From Marinomonas ushuaiensis DSM 15871 (GTDB taxonomy: Bacteria; Pseudomonadota; Gammaproteobacteria; Pseudomonadales; Marinomonadaceae): 64,000 nt of DNA. Where the stretch lies: contig NZ_JAMB01000006.1 of NCBI RefSeq assembly GCF_000521805.1, forward strand, positions 124,001-188,000, given 5' to 3'. The position numbers and the translations under genes were made by a program. Position 1 is the first letter of the stretch, and each line of letters opens with the position of its first letter. Of this stretch, positions 62,551-64,000 are shown in pieces. A model generated the notes under the pieces. It saw only the letters and a list, made by a program, of their open reading frames with translations, had not been told where the DNA came from and ran no database searches.

Positions 62551-63699
62551 CTAGTTTATATTTTTTAATGCTTTTTCAATACGAATGATAGCGTCATCGA
62601 GAGTGGATTTCGGACAACCAAAGTTTAGTCGAACATAGTTAGGATTGCCAAAATCTTTACCATCAGAAACACCAACACCTGCATCTAAGAAAAATTGATT
62701 AGGACTTTCAATAGGCAAAGCTGAAGCATCAATCCACGCAAGATAAGTTGCTTCTAAATGAAGCATTTTCAATGGTGTTCCAGCCAATCTATCGACTAAA
62801 AAATCACGATTTTTTGCAAGATACGTTAATAATTCTTGATGCCATTCCTGCCCATCTTCATAGGCGGCCAACGCCGCTGTAAGCCCCAGCATGTTTGGCG
62901 AAGGAACCAACCCCATACGACTTTGATTAAACGTCTGACGCAGCGCTTCATTTTCAATCACTGCAAAGGCATAACCCAATCCTGCAATGTTAAAGGTTTT
63001 ACTTGGTGCCATTAATGTAATGGTTCGATTTGCAGCGTCTTTGCTTAAGCTAGCGAAAGGCACATGAGGTAAATCATCCAAAATTAAATCACAGTGAATT
63101 TCATCACTCACCACAAGGAGATCATATTTTTCAGCTAAAGTATGGATCGCAAGTAACTCCGCTTTAGTATAAACAGAACCACCTGGGTTATGAGGATTAC
63201 ATAACAAAATCATTTTACTGTTTGATTTAGCACAAGCTGTTTCAAACTGCGCCATATCAGGCGTCCAGCGTCCACCCTGAATCACCATATCAACATGCTC
63301 AACTTTGCGTTCAGCCAATAATGGCGCTTTAGTTAGGTGATAATAAACAGGGCCAGGTACAACAATACGATCCCCTTCATTAGAAAAAGCTCGAACACTT
63401 AAATGCAAAGCACAAACAAGTCCAGGCAAATGCACCACATTACCTGCCCCAATAGCCCAATCATAACGACGAACAAGATGAGACTGAATTGCCTTAACTA
63501 AGGCTTTTGGCGTATGAGTGTAACCAAAAACACCCTCATCAATTCGCTGTGTTAATGCTTCTTTAATACAGGCAGGTGAGTCAAAATCCATATCTGCAAC
63601 CCACATAGGTATGATGCTCTCAGGATATTTAGACCATTTATCACTGCTCATTTTAGACCGATCAATTAGAGTATCAAACACAGAAAAAGAGGTATTCAT
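62551..63699 (-). CDS. patB: MalY/PatB-type PLP-dependent C-S lyase
   Basis: 382 residues of fold-type I aminotransferase form. It has the MalY/PatB opening IIPMWVADMDFDSPA, the NPHNPGG loop (about 167), the Asp-anchor SDEIHCDL (about 196) and the PLP Lys in APSKTFNIAGL (about 232). These enzymes cleave cystathionine or S-substituted cysteines, and some act as aminotransferases. GAGC-type site before the ATG. The precise substrate is open. Confidence 0.88.
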   Translation of the reverse strand: MNTSFSVFDTLIDRSKMSSDKWSKYPESIIPMWVADMDFDSPACIKEALTQRIDEGVFGYTHTPKALVKAIQSHLVRRYDWAIGAGNVVHLPGLVCALHLSVRAFSNEGDRIVVPGPVYYHLTKAPLLAERKVEHVDMVIQGGRWTPDMAQFETACAKSNSKMILLCNPHNPGGSVYTKAELLAIHTLAEKYDLLVVSDEIHCDLILDDLPHVPFASLSKDAANRTITLMAPSKTFNIAGLGYAFAVIENEALRQTFNQSRMGLVPSPNMLGLTAALAAYEDGQEWHQELLTYLAKNRDFLVDRLAGTPLKMLHLEATYLAWIDASALPIESPNQFFLDAGVGVSDGKDFGNPNYVRLNFGCPKSTLDDAIIRIEKALKNIN

Positions 63700-64000
63700 T
63701 CGGTAAAGCTCCCACTATTAATTTACTTACTTCAATTTAACTAAATAATTAACATAATCCTAGGCTCTCACTCCAGCAGTATCCCGATAAAGGTCATGGA
63801 AAGGTCATAATCACACAAGATATTGAAGACGATTTGGAAACAAAAATCCTTATTTATTACCTTCAACTGACACTGTACCTTTAAAAAAAGACGAAAAAAT
63901 ATTTAAAACCTATAAATATAGATACAAATCAATTAGTTATATTAATTAGAGGACTAATATTTAGAATTGTCAAGGGTTGACCTAAATTGCACAATCAGCC
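63700..64000. other. Gene-free right edge
   Basis: 301 bp, AT-rich, presumably carrying the promoter of the C-S lyase gene. No open frame with a credible start, and no RNA or repeat signature is seen before the window ends. Confidence 0.4.

Overview
The window reads as chromosome of a marine gammaproteobacterium of the Oceanospirillales, most like Marinomonas. The support is an AT-leaning base composition, a polar-flagellum cluster of the FleQ/FleSR (FlrABC) type, a FabY initiating ketosynthase, the rpsF-rpsR-DUF2232-rplI-dnaB order, and a ComF gene divergent from biotin genes as in pseudomonads. The genus is my inference. I see no rRNA, tRNA, CRISPR array or intact prophage or insertion sequence.

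Layout. 1-10.9 kb: a partial PAS membrane sensor, then the minus-strand flagellar genes fliJ, fliI, fliH, fliG, fliF, fliE, flrC and flrB. They are headed by a very short FleQ-like regulator that keeps the terminal domains but lacks the AAA+ module. fliH carries an in-frame TAA. 11-13 kb: a decayed biotin locus (bioD and bioH intact, only C-terminal scraps of bioF and bioB), then comF. 14-20 kb: an Aer-type chemoreceptor, a GT90 glycosyltransferase and a CDP-glycerol glycerophosphotransferase inserted behind dnaB. The last 19 DnaB codons occur twice around the insert with only synonymous differences. 20-22 kb: ribosomal protein operon. 22-25 kb: a MipA-like outer-membrane protein and two EamA exporters. 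25-28 kb: thiBPQ thiamine transporter under a TPP riboswitch.

28-38 kb is an envelope-glycan region: waaA-msbA-hldE (lipid A/Kdo/heptose), then divergently an AGE-fold epimerase coupled to a TagD-like cytidylyltransferase, LicD, a second CDP-glycerol transferase and ugd. Remnants of one transposable element flank the licD/transferase pair. Together these genes suggest a glycerol-phosphate-decorated surface glycan. 38-52 kb is mostly housekeeping and regulation: sseA, tlyA, a MATE pump, an AsrA-like Lon, upp, LysE/TetR, a likely small RNA with a TetR-type operator, GGDEF, Bax and FabY. A broken siderophore ABC ATPase follows.

52-64 kb: a 4-TM protein, an RmlD-like protein without its catalytic Lys, TatD, pckA, gnd, trmJ, a SuhB protein with degenerate metal-binding motifs behind a boxA leader, a Gfo/Idh oxidoreductase with a His-rich tail, a fatty-acid hydroxylase-type membrane protein, a DUF1801 protein and a MalY/PatB C-S lyase.

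The most unusual items are the AAA+-less FleQ, the duplicated dnaB tail with its cargo gene, the CDP-glycerol glycan genes flanked by transposon scars, and the SuhB/boxA pair.
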